A program made the position numbers and the translations under genes. Below the pieces are notes generated by a model. It was not told the DNA's origin. It did not search any database and saw nothing but the letters and a program-made list of their open reading frames with translations. Shown in pieces: positions 9,140 to 17,237 of a stretch of DNA of 64,000 bases; position 1 is the first letter of the stretch; every line of letters begins with the position of its first letter. Origin of the DNA: Geobacillus stearothermophilus ATCC 12980 (GTDB lineage: Bacteria; Bacillota; Bacilli; Bacillales; Anoxybacillaceae); assembly GCF_030369615.1 (NCBI RefSeq), contig NZ_CP128494.1:2561501-2625500 (forward strand), in the 5' to 3' direction.

Positions 9140-10588
9140 TCAAGTATTTTGCGCATTTTCATCCTCGATCGTGCGCACCGGACGGCGCAAATCACGATCA
9201 ACCCGGCTGGCAAAGAGTGTGGCGGCAAACAGGCCCCAACCAGCGAGCACCCAGCCGTCAGCAATCGGCGCCTGCTGAACGTAGACGATGACGATGAGGG
9301 AGAGCAATGTGCCGACCAAAACCAAAGCCATCTTTTTCCATGACACTGGCACAGGATACACTTGCTGGCTTTTGCGAAAAATGAAAGCCACAGCGACCAT
9401 ATACGTCATGAGGCTGGCCGCGACCGCCCCCCAGCTGAGCCAAAGCGGCACCAAAACGGCGTTCAATGCAAGATGAAGAAGCGCCGCTAGCGTGAACACC
9501 CGTGAAATATAGCCGGTTTCCTTTGTCAAAAACAAGCCGGTGGAAACAATCAGATAATAAAAGTTCAAAAACGTGACGGCCGATAAAAACGGGATATAGG
9601 ACGCTGCATCGCGATATTCCGGTTTGAAAAAGGTTTCCACAAGCCACGGGCTCGCCGTGGCGATCAAAAGCAACCCAAACGCTCCAATGAGCAAAAGCGC
9701 CATATACACTTTCGCAAACAGCGCACGGCTTTCCGGCCGGTCTTTCATCGACATCGAATACGGACGCCACGCCATCTGCACGCCGCTCGTGATGAGCGTG
9801 ATCACGGTCGCGAGACGCAAGGCAACCCCAAACACCCCGACTTCCTCCAACGACGCAAACCGTTGGATGAAAAACGTGCTGACGTTGGCGATCACCCAAA
9901 AGGCGAGCGAAGTCGGCACGAGCGGGGCGGCGTAGGCAAGCAGCTCCTTTAACACGTCAAAGCGCACGCGCCACACCATATACTTTACGGTCAAATGCAG
10001 CATCAACAAAAACACGAGCGCGCTGCTCACGAGCCGGCCGATGAGCAACCCTTCCGGCGTCGCCGCGAACCACCGGAGCGCCGCATACGACAGCACAGCG
10101 ACAAGCAGCATTTTCACGAGCGTCCAAATCACGACTTTTTTCGTCTGAAATTCAAACCGCAGCACCGTCGTCGCCATGACGAAAATCGTATCGAGCAGCA
10201 ACGTCGCGATACTGATGTACAGCAAATCGACATAGCGAGGTTCTTGAAACAGCGCGCCTGCGATCCACGGACCGGCCAAAACGACAGCCAAAAATAAGAT
10301 GGCGACGACAAACAGCCGGAAGCACATGACGTTGCGCACATACAAAAGGCGCTTCTCTTTGTCGTCCGTGTCGTAATAGTAAAAAGAGAGCGCCGAATCC
10401 GTACCGAAAATGACGAGAAATGTCAGCATCGACGTCCATTGGTCGATCAAGTAGACCGCCCCGTACTGCGCCTTGGACAAATAGCTTGTATAAATCGGCA
10501 GCATCAAAAAGGCAATCATCTTCGTGCCGACGTTCATAAACGCGTAAAGGAGCGAGTCCGCTCCTAAACGCTTGAATGCCGAGAACAA
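9140..10588 (-). CDS. wzx: Lipid-linked oligosaccharide flippase, Wzx/MATE-like
   Basis: Membrane protein of 482 residues with about twelve to fourteen hydrophobic segments. The opening FSAFKRLGADSLLYAF followed by LMLPIYTSYLSKAQYG is typical of polysaccharide-biosynthesis (Polysacc_synt) flippases, which turn undecaprenyl-linked repeat units across the membrane. The start codon is TTG, with GGGAG about ten bases upstream, and it lies directly after the stop of the acetyltransferase gene. In a Wzx/Wzy route it would act between the glycosyltransferases and the Wzy-like polymerase, with Wzz setting chain length; all four are in this operon. Confidence 0.88.
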   Translation of the reverse strand: MFSAFKRLGADSLLYAFMNVGTKMIAFLMLPIYTSYLSKAQYGAVYLIDQWTSMLTFLVIFGTDSALSFYYYDTDDKEKRLLYVRNVMCFRLFVVAILFLAVVLAGPWIAGALFQEPRYVDLLYISIATLLLDTIFVMATTVLRFEFQTKKVVIWTLVKMLLVAVLSYAALRWFAATPEGLLIGRLVSSALVFLLMLHLTVKYMVWRVRFDVLKELLAYAAPLVPTSLAFWVIANVSTFFIQRFASLEEVGVFGVALRLATVITLITSGVQMAWRPYSMSMKDRPESRALFAKVYMALLLIGAFGLLLIATASPWLVETFFKPEYRDAASYIPFLSAVTFLNFYYLIVSTGLFLTKETGYISRVFTLAALLHLALNAVLVPLWLSWGAVAASLMTYMVAVAFIFRKSQQVYPVPVSWKKMALVLVGTLLSLIVIVYVQQAPIADGWVLAGWGLFAATLFASRVDRDLRRPVRTIEDENAQNT

Positions 10589-10589
10589 T

Positions 10590-11321
10590 TTATAACAACT
10601 CCCGCTCGTCGACCATTTTGCTGAAGCGCGCCGGGAATCCTTTCACGACCGTCCTCGGTTCCGTATCTTTTGTGACGAGCGCCCCAGCGGCGACAAACGT
10701 CTCTTCCGCCACCGTCACGCCCGGCAGCAAAATCGCTCCGCCTCCGACGCGCGCCCCGCGCTTGACGGTCGCCCCTTTGATTTTGGCGAACCGTTCTTCC
10801 GTCCGCCCCATGTAGTTGTCATTGGTCGTCGTGACGCACGGGGCGATGAACACATGGTCTTCGAGCGTCGTGTAGGCCGTGATGTAGGAGTTCGACTGGA
10901 TTTTCGTCCGATCGCCGATTTGGACGTGGTTTTCGACGCACACCCCGCGCCCGACGATCACATATTGGCCGATGTGCACGTTTTCGCGCACGCTCGCCAA
11001 ATCAGCGATCAATGTGTAGGCGCCGATCACTGCTCCTCGATAGATGACAGCGTTGGCGCCGATCGTGCAATGGTCGCCGATGACAAGCGGCGGCAGCTCG
11101 CCCGACAGCTTGACGGTGCTCGTTTTCGCCGGCTTCGGCGGTTTGCCGAGCACCGCTCCGTCGGCGATCGTCACGCCGTCGCCGACGACGGTTCCTTCGT
11201 GAATCGTGACGCGATGTCCGATTTTAACGTCGTTTCCGATTTTGACATTCGCCTCGATGACCGTGAAATGGCCGATTTCGACACGTTCACCGCAAACAAC
11301 AGAGGGATCGACAACGTTCAT
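10590..11321 (-). CDS. wbpD: UDP-2-acetamido-3-amino-glucuronate N-acetyltransferase (WbpD type)
   Basis: Left-handed beta-helix acetyltransferase of 243 residues. Hexapeptide repeats ([LIV]-G-x4) run through most of the length, for example VKIGNDVKIGHRVTIHEG and VVGDGVTIADGAVLG, interrupted by the N-D-N-Y-M-G-R loop seen in WbpD/WlbB proteins. These use acetyl-CoA to acetylate the 3-amino group made by WbpE, giving UDP-GlcNAc(3NAc)A. It has a GGAG ribosome site and sits between wbpA and wzx. The function is inferred from family plus the complete pathway around it. Confidence 0.87.
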   Translation of the reverse strand: MNVVDPSVVCGERVEIGHFTVIEANVKIGNDVKIGHRVTIHEGTVVGDGVTIADGAVLGKPPKPAKTSTVKLSGELPPLVIGDHCTIGANAVIYRGAVIGAYTLIADLASVRENVHIGQYVIVGRGVCVENHVQIGDRTKIQSNSYITAYTTLEDHVFIAPCVTTTNDNYMGRTEERFAKIKGATVKRGARVGGGAILLPGVTVAEETFVAAGALVTKDTEPRTVVKGFPARFSKMVDERELL

Positions 11322-11338
11322 GGTTTCGTCTCCTTCGC

Positions 11339-12652
11339 TTACAATTTGACGTATTTGGCCGGTTTCGACACATCTTTCATAGCATTGCGTGTGTCAAACA
11401 CGACCCGGCTGTGACGAGCGACCATTTCATAGTCGATGTTGGAATGATCCGTCGTAATCAAGACAAGATCTGACTGTGCAAGCAGTTCCGGCGTCAGCTC
11501 GACCGTCTCAATCACCCGGTTGCACGCCCGGAACGACGGAACATACGGGTCGACGACCGCAAATTTCGCTCCGTATTGCTCGAGCAGCTCGACGATTTTC
11601 AACACTGGCGATTCGCGCACATCATCAATGTCTTTTTTGTAGGCGACGCCGAGCACCGTCACTTTCGAACCGCACAGCGCCTTGCCTTCTTCGTTTAAAA
11701 TGAGCATCGCGCGGTTGACGACATATTCCGGCATGGCGTTGTTGATTTCTCCGGCCAGCTCGATCAAGCGCGTATGGTAGTTGTATTCGCGCGCCTTCCA
11801 TGTCAAATAAAACGGGTCGATTGGAATGCAATGGCCGCCAAGCCCCGGTCCCGGATAAAACGCCATAAATCCGTACGGCTTCGTTTTCGCCGCCTCGATC
11901 ACTTCCCAAACGTCAATGCCCATCCGTTCGCACAAAATGGCCATTTCGTTCGCCAACGCAATGTTGATATGGCGGAACGTATTTTCAAAAATTTTCTCCA
12001 TTTCCGCCACCGCCGGACTCGACACTTCGTGGACATCGCCTTCAAGCACAGCTCGATACATGGCCGCTGCCACTTTCGTGCACGTCTTTGTCACGCCGCC
12101 GACGACTTTCGGCGTATTTTTCGTCTTAAACTGCTTGTTGCCCGGGTCAACCCGCTCCGGCGAATAGGCAACGAACACCGTTTTCCCGACGACGAGCCCC
12201 TTTTTCTCCAGCGCCGGTTTCACGATTTCTTCCGTCGTGCCTGGATAGGTGGTCGATTCCAACACGACAAGCATCCCTTCATGGGCGTATTTAGCGATTT
12301 CCTTCGCCGAGTTTTCGACGTAGGACGTATCCGGCTGATGATGCTCATCGAGCGGGGTCGGCACCGCGATCGCCACGGCATCGACTTCCGCGATCCGGGC
12401 GTAATCGGTCGTCGCCACAAGCCGCCCTTGTTTGACCATCTCATGCAAATCTTCATCGACGACATCGCCGATGTAGTTGATCCCATTGTTCACTTGATCG
12501 ACGCGGCTTTGTTGGATGTCAAAGCCAATGACATGAAACCCTGCTTTTGCTTTTTCGACTGCCAGCGGCAACCCGACGTAGCCAAGCCCGACCACGCCGA
12601 TGACCGCGTCGCGTTTCTCAAACTTTTTCAACAGCCGTTCCGCGTAGTTCAT
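11339..12652 (-). CDS. wbpA: UDP-N-acetylglucosamine 6-dehydrogenase (WbpA type)
   Basis: NAD-dependent four-electron oxidation of UDP-GlcNAc to UDP-GlcNAcA in the cytoplasm, first step of the diacetamido-mannuronic acid pathway. The 437-residue protein has the Rossmann motif GVVGLGYVGLPLA near the N-terminus, the catalytic cysteine in GPGLGGHCIPIDP, and the C-terminal domain V-A-Y-K-K-D-I-D-D-x-R-E-S-P. This form is closer to WbpA/VipA than to UDP-glucose dehydrogenase. ATG codons exist at 12661 and 12652; the AAAGGA site has workable spacing only for 12652. The neighbouring wbpB and wbpE products use its product. Confidence 0.9.
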   Translation of the reverse strand: MNYAERLLKKFEKRDAVIGVVGLGYVGLPLAVEKAKAGFHVIGFDIQQSRVDQVNNGINYIGDVVDEDLHEMVKQGRLVATTDYARIAEVDAVAIAVPTPLDEHHQPDTSYVENSAKEIAKYAHEGMLVVLESTTYPGTTEEIVKPALEKKGLVVGKTVFVAYSPERVDPGNKQFKTKNTPKVVGGVTKTCTKVAAAMYRAVLEGDVHEVSSPAVAEMEKIFENTFRHINIALANEMAILCERMGIDVWEVIEAAKTKPYGFMAFYPGPGLGGHCIPIDPFYLTWKAREYNYHTRLIELAGEINNAMPEYVVNRAMLILNEEGKALCGSKVTVLGVAYKKDIDDVRESPVLKIVELLEQYGAKFAVVDPYVPSFRACNRVIETVELTPELLAQSDLVLITTDHSNIDYEMVARHSRVVFDTRNAMKDVSKPAKYVKL

Positions 12653-12667
12653 TCCTCTCATTCCTTT

Positions 12668-13681
12668 CTACTCAGATAGTTGCACTCTTGTCCCCGTTTC
12701 CGCCGAACGCAAAATCGCTTCGATCAGCCGAACAGGAGCCAATCCGTCCAAACCCGTGACGATCGGCTCGCGGTCTTCGCGAATCGCTTGCACCATATCT
12801 TCAATGATCCATTGGTGCCCCGGCTTGCCAAACGGGTCGGCGTTGATCTCATCGATGAGCTTTGCCCGTTCTTCCTCGCTGACGCCTTCCGCTTCCCACG
12901 TTTCGATAAAGTTGGCCGTCCGGCCGCCGATTTTCACTGATGCCGTTTCGCCGAAAATGGCGATCGATTCCTCCAAGTTTTGCGGATAAATCGTCGTCGC
13001 TGCCTCAATGACGCCAAGCGCCCCGCTTTCAAACTCGACGACCGCCGCCGCGACGTCTTCCGTCTCAATCTTGCGCAGACGGGTCGCCGCCATCGCTTGC
13101 ACCGCCTTGACCGGCCCCATCAGCCAAAGCAGCAAATCCAAATTGTGAATGGCTTGATTCATCAAGACGCCGCCGTCAAACTCTTTCGTCCCCCGCCACG
13201 CCGCCTGGTCATAATAGGCTTGATTTCGATTCCAGCGCACCGTGGCGTTCGCATGGCTCAGTTTTCCGAACATCCCACGCTCCATCGCCTCTTTCAGCTT
13301 CCGAATAGCCGGACGGAAGCGGTTCGGATGAACGACCGCGAGCTTCACGTCGTATTCTTTCGCCGCGCGGATCATCTCTTCAGCGTCGCTCACACGGAGC
13401 GCCATCGGCTTTTCCACAATGATATGACGGCGATAGCGGGCCGCCAGCTTGGCCAGCCGCGCGTGCAATCCAGACGGAACACAAATGTTGACGACATCGA
13501 TCTGTTCGTTCTCCTTCAACATCGTCTCCATATCAGTGTAAACAGGAACGTCCGACACGTCGCGCAAACGTTCCAGATTCGTGTCGCACACGGCCGCCAG
13601 CTCGGCACCGTCCGCCTTTTCAATGGCATCGATATGTTTTTTGGCGATATGCCCCATGCCGACAATGGCAAAACGGATCAT
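12668..13681 (-). CDS. wbpB: UDP-GlcNAcA 3-oxidase, Gfo/Idh/MocA family (WbpB type)
   Basis: NAD-dependent sugar oxidoreductase of 337 residues. N-terminal Rossmann motif A-I-V-G-M-G-H-I-A-K-K-H, then the family's E-K-P-M-A motif (about residue 95) with the catalytic lysine. WbpB oxidises C3 of UDP-GlcNAcA to the 3-keto sugar that WbpE then aminates; in Pseudomonas and Bordetella the pair is coupled by cofactor recycling. The ATG at 13681 overlaps the stop of wzz as ATGA and has GAGGAGGT upstream; a longer in-frame reading to 13732 lies inside wzz and is unlikely to be used. Confidence 0.87.
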   Translation of the reverse strand: MIRFAIVGMGHIAKKHIDAIEKADGAELAAVCDTNLERLRDVSDVPVYTDMETMLKENEQIDVVNICVPSGLHARLAKLAARYRRHIIVEKPMALRVSDAEEMIRAAKEYDVKLAVVHPNRFRPAIRKLKEAMERGMFGKLSHANATVRWNRNQAYYDQAAWRGTKEFDGGVLMNQAIHNLDLLLWLMGPVKAVQAMAATRLRKIETEDVAAAVVEFESGALGVIEAATTIYPQNLEESIAIFGETASVKIGGRTANFIETWEAEGVSEEERAKLIDEINADPFGKPGHQWIIEDMVQAIREDREPIVTGLDGLAPVRLIEAILRSAETGTRVQLSE

Positions 13682-14427
13682 GAAGAATAGTACCTCCTCG
13701 CGTCCAATATATACTTCCAAAGCACGAGCCAAACGACCGTCAAAAACAGGCCGAGGACAAGGCCGACGGCCATCAGCTGCCCCGTATACGTTTTCGATTT
13801 CGCCACCGTTTCCGACAATACGGCCGGTTTTTCGTAAAAGACAAGATTGCCGCGGATGCGATTGACGCGCTCCATCACTTCAGTCAAGTTGTTTTCCGAC
13901 TCGACCAACAAGTCGCTGATGTCATGGAGCTGTTCTGGATTCAAGCGGCCCGACTGTATTTGTTCGCTATAATAATCGACTTTTTGCTGCAAGGCGCGCT
14001 CCCGTTTTTCCAGCGCATGCAAGTATTTCGTGGTGACATCAATCCGCTCTTGCGAATGGCGCTTGAGCTCCTGGCTGTATTCCGACACAACAAGCTTCAA
14101 TTCTCGACTCACGTCTTGTTCATCGTCGCCTTTGACCGTGATTTGCACGTACTGTTCTTCAGGAACGACGACATCCAAGTTTTTCACATCTGGAAACTTC
14201 GCTTCTATATTTTTCGGATCCGTCAACTCTTTTACATCAATCGATCCGGTAAACACGACAGCTTTCCCCGTATACTTCTCCCCCTGCAGCAAAAGCCGCC
14301 CTGCGATGACGGTCAACACGATCGTCGCAACCGGAACAACAAGAAACCACCATTTTCGCTGCCACAAAAAGCGCAAATATTCGTACAGCACAAACGGTCG
14401 TTTTTCCGCCGTCAATCCGGCCACCAC
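13678..14427 (-). CDS. wzz: Wzz-type chain length determinant
   Basis: Inner-membrane protein of 249 residues with the Wzz topology: a hydrophobic segment near the N-terminus (about 28-50), a long extracytoplasmic part with predicted coiled coil (about 105-190), and a second hydrophobic segment near the C-terminus (about 213-238). It controls the number of repeats added by the Wzy-like polymerase. The start is a GTG close to an AAGGGG stretch; a TTG at 14415 is a possible alternative with better spacing. There is no fused or adjacent tyrosine kinase, unlike many capsule clusters. Confidence 0.82.
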   Translation of the reverse strand: MVAGLTAEKRPFVLYEYLRFLWQRKWWFLVVPVATIVLTVIAGRLLLQGEKYTGKAVVFTGSIDVKELTDPKNIEAKFPDVKNLDVVVPEEQYVQITVKGDDEQDVSRELKLVVSEYSQELKRHSQERIDVTTKYLHALEKRERALQQKVDYYSEQIQSGRLNPEQLHDISDLLVESENNLTEVMERVNRIRGNLVFYEKPAVLSETVAKSKTYTGQLMAVGLVLGLFLTVVWLVLWKYILDARRYYSS

Positions 14428-14477
14428 CCCTTATCATAAAATAACAAAGTGTTGTGAACAAAACAAATGATCCAACG

Positions 14478-14521
14478 CCAAAGGAAACGCCATTGCTGTG
14501 CGCAAGTGACGTTTCCTTTGG
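14478..14521. promoter_or_regulatory. Perfect 12-bp stem-loop between wbpE and wzz
   Basis: CCAAAGGAAACG at 14478-14489 is exactly repeated in reverse complement at 14510-14521. It has no clear T-run on the coding (-) strand, so it looks like an attenuator or mRNA-processing element that lowers expression of the genes after wbpE rather than a full terminator. Confidence 0.6.
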
Positions 14522-14533
14522 CCGGTTGGACGA

Positions 14534-15652
14534 TCAAGCGAAATGACGGTAAAATTCCGCGATTTTCTCGACGACGTACTGTTGCTGCTCCTCTTTCAGC
14601 TCTGGGAACATCGGCAGCGACAGCGCTTCTTTCGCCGCTTTTTCCGCCTCCGGCAACTGCCCTTCCTTATACCCGAGCGAAGCAAACACCGGCTGCAAAT
14701 GCAGCGGCAGCGGATAGTACACCATCGTCGCGATCCCCTGTTCTTTCAAAAACGCTTGCAACTCGTCGCGCTTCGGCGCTCGAATCGTGTATTGATGGAA
14801 CACATGATAGCGACCGTCGACTTCTTTCGGCGTCACAACAAGGTCGCCGACCGCCTCCTCGAGCAGGCGCGTATACGTCGCCGCATGCTTGCGCCGCTGT
14901 TCCGTCCACCGATCCAGATGCGGGAATTTGACGCTTAAAATCGCCGCTTGCATCTCATCGAGGCGGCTGTTGTAGCCAAGTACATGATGGTAATATTTCG
15001 GCTTGCTGCCATGAACGCGGATGACCCGGCATTTTTCGGCCAGTTCGTCATCATTCGTAATGATCATGCCGCCATCCCCATAGGCGCCCAAGTTTTTCGT
15101 CGGGAAGAAACTGTACGTCGCCGCCGTCCCAAGCTCGCCAACGCATTTCCCGTTGTATTTCGCGCCGATCGCCTGGGCGGCGTCCTCAATGACAACCAAT
15201 CCATGCCGCTTGGCAATCGCGGCAATCGCCTCCATATCCGCCATTTGCCCGTACAAATGCACCGGGATGATGGCTTTCGTCTTCTCCGTCACCGCCGCTT
15301 CAACTTGCGCTGGATCGATGTTGAACGTCACCGGATCGATATCGACAAACACCGGTTTGGCGCCGGCCCGCGCAATCGATCCTGCCGTCGCGAAAAAGGT
15401 GAACGCCGTTGTGATGACTTCATCGCCCGGCCCGACGCCGGCTGCTTGCAAAGCAATATGTATCGCATCGCTTCCGTTGCCGCAGCCGATTCCGTGTTTC
15501 GCCCGGCTGTAGGCAGCAATATCTGCTTCTAGCTTTTTGACATAATCTCCTAAAATAAAGCGAGAGGAGCGCATCACTTCATCCAATACGCGCATGATCT
15601 CCGGCTTCAATTGTTCATACTGTTCGCTTAAATCCAACATTGGCACGTTCAT
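14534..15652 (-). CDS. wbpE: PLP-dependent sugar 3-aminotransferase, DegT/DnrJ/EryC1 family (WbpE type)
   Basis: Transfers an amino group, normally from glutamate, to the 3-keto sugar formed by WbpB. The 372-residue protein shows the DegT family pattern: FILGDYVKKLEADIA, GCGNGSDAIHIAL, the V-I-E-D-A-A-Q-A-I-G-A segment binding PLP, and the lysine in F-F-P-T-K-N-L-G-A-Y-G-D-G-G that forms the Schiff base. The ATG at 15652 has GGAGGA about seven bases upstream. It is the first gene of the SCWP operon, about 240 bases downstream of the tagO stop, in an AT-rich gap that must hold the operon promoter, although I see no strong consensus there. Confidence 0.9.
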   Translation of the reverse strand: MNVPMLDLSEQYEQLKPEIMRVLDEVMRSSRFILGDYVKKLEADIAAYSRAKHGIGCGNGSDAIHIALQAAGVGPGDEVITTAFTFFATAGSIARAGAKPVFVDIDPVTFNIDPAQVEAAVTEKTKAIIPVHLYGQMADMEAIAAIAKRHGLVVIEDAAQAIGAKYNGKCVGELGTAATYSFFPTKNLGAYGDGGMIITNDDELAEKCRVIRVHGSKPKYYHHVLGYNSRLDEMQAAILSVKFPHLDRWTEQRRKHAATYTRLLEEAVGDLVVTPKEVDGRYHVFHQYTIRAPKRDELQAFLKEQGIATMVYYPLPLHLQPVFASLGYKEGQLPEAEKAAKEALSLPMFPELKEEQQQYVVEKIAEFYRHFA

Positions 15653-15841
15653 CGCAAGTTCCTCCGAATCCAAAAAATATGTAGAATAACCATGTTTAGT
15701 TTATCATATTTTTGCGTCAATATATAATGACAGTTTTGTGGCAATCTTGGCCTTGCCGCAAAAAAATCAGCGAAGGAACGGCAGAAGCTGCATAAACAAC
15801 GAAAAAGAAGGGCATAATTTTCCAAAGACGGGGCATTCCTG

Positions 15842-15878
15842 AAAAAAGCCGTTTGTCCCTTTCATGGCACAAACGGCT
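15842..15878 (-). terminator. Terminator of tagO
   Basis: On the minus strand AGCCGTTTGT pairs with ACAAACGGCT and is followed by TTTTTT (15842-15847). It stands 11 bases after the tagO stop, so tagO is transcribed separately from the wbpE operon. Confidence 0.85.
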
Positions 15879-15888
15879 CATTTGCTAT

Positions 15889-16971
15889 TTATCGGTCATT
15901 TCCGTATACTTTTCGGCTTCCCCGAAGCAGCTTACGAATAAAAGTCATAAACGGTTTGTACTGATCATTGACCAAGCCGATCAGTTCAGCCAGCAGTTCC
16001 ACGAAGACGATCAAGGCAAAGACGATGAGAATGGACTGCCATAACGTCGAGGCGGAGAACAAAATCGCGCTGATGGCAAACATCAAGCCAAACGCATAAA
16101 TGAGCAGCACCGTGTTGCGATGCGAAAAGCCAAGGGCCAGCAGCCGATGATGAAGATGCAACTTATCCGGCGCCGAGATCGGCCTTTTATTCACAATGCG
16201 GCGAATAATGGCAAATGTCGTATCGAAAATCGGCACACCCAAAATGATCACCGGAACGACGAAGCTGAAGAGCGTCACGCTTTTGTAAAGCCCTAGCACC
16301 GACAGGACGGAAATCGCATATCCTAAAAACAACGCGCCGGTATCCCCCATGAAAATTTTCGCCGGGTGGAAATTGTAAAACAAGAACGCGATGACGCTGC
16401 CTAAGAGGATCAAGCAGAGCGTGAAAATGAGCATTTTGCCTGCCATGCCCGCCATAACGGCAATGGCCGCAATCCCAATGGCGGAAATGCCCGCGGACAA
16501 TCCATCCAATCCATCGATCAAGTTGATGGCGTTCGTAATCGCGACAATCCAAAATATCGTGATCGGGTAGCTCCACAGCCCCAACTCAAACGTGCCGACA
16601 AACGGAACGGTCAAAAGATCGACCTTCAGCCCGGAAGCAACAACGACGAACGCCGCCAGCAGCTGGCCGGCCAGCTTCACTTTTGGCGACAGCTCGTACA
16701 AATCGTCGAGCATCCCGACGAGCACGATGATGATGGCGCCGACCGTCATCCCCGTCACTTGCTCTTTATACACCCCGCCGACAAAATAGCCGACGGCGAC
16801 ACCGATAAAAATGGCCAATCCGCCAAGCCTTGGCATGACTTTTGTATGCACTTTTCTCCCGTTCGGCCGATCGACCGCGCCAATTTTGACCGCGAGTTTA
16901 ATCACGAACGGGGTGATGACCAATACTGTGATAAACGAAGCCAAACATGCGGAAAATGCTTCCATATTCAT
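15889..16971 (-). CDS. tagO: Undecaprenyl-phosphate N-acetylglucosamine-1-phosphate transferase
   Basis: Integral membrane enzyme of the MraY/WecA/TagO family that moves GlcNAc-1-phosphate from UDP-GlcNAc to undecaprenyl phosphate, the starting step for wall polymers. About eleven hydrophobic segments. Family motifs: D-D-L-Y-E-L after GML (magnesium-binding aspartates), N-A-I-N-L-I-D-G-L-D-G-L, F-M-G-D-T-G-A and H-L-H-H-R-L near the C-terminus. The ATG at 16971 is six bases after AAGGTGA; a TTG at 16977 abuts it and is unlikely. Next to the wbp operon it most likely primes the SCWP, and may also serve teichoic acid. Confidence 0.92.
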   Translation of the reverse strand: MNMEAFSACLASFITVLVITPFVIKLAVKIGAVDRPNGRKVHTKVMPRLGGLAIFIGVAVGYFVGGVYKEQVTGMTVGAIIIVLVGMLDDLYELSPKVKLAGQLLAAFVVVASGLKVDLLTVPFVGTFELGLWSYPITIFWIVAITNAINLIDGLDGLSAGISAIGIAAIAVMAGMAGKMLIFTLCLILLGSVIAFLFYNFHPAKIFMGDTGALFLGYAISVLSVLGLYKSVTLFSFVVPVIILGVPIFDTTFAIIRRIVNKRPISAPDKLHLHHRLLALGFSHRNTVLLIYAFGLMFAISAILFSASTLWQSILIVFALIVFVELLAELIGLVNDQYKPFMTFIRKLLRGSRKVYGNDR

Positions 16972-17170
16972 ATGCAATCACCTTGGCCTTATAAAATCGC
17001 GGAAACACACATCATCTTTATGTTACCATATACGATGAGTAAATCAATCTTTTTTTACACCCCTTTTTTGTCCCCAAGGATGGAAAATTTCTTTTTCCCT
17101 TGCCGCGAGAAGCTCGAGCGCCAATCCGGCGAACGATTCCACATTTTACATCCTCCCTCCACAGGAAACA

Positions 17171-17237
17171 TCTTGTGCTATAATTAGGTTTAAAGCACTT
17201 GGTGTGAATCATGCCTGTCTAGGAGAGGAATGGACAT
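17171..17237 (+). promoter_or_regulatory. Extended -10 promoter and ribosome site of secA2
   Basis: TGCTATAAT at 17176-17184 is an extended -10 element; no good -35 is seen at 16-18 bases. AGGAGAGG at 17221-17228 precedes the ATG at 17238. Confidence 0.55.
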
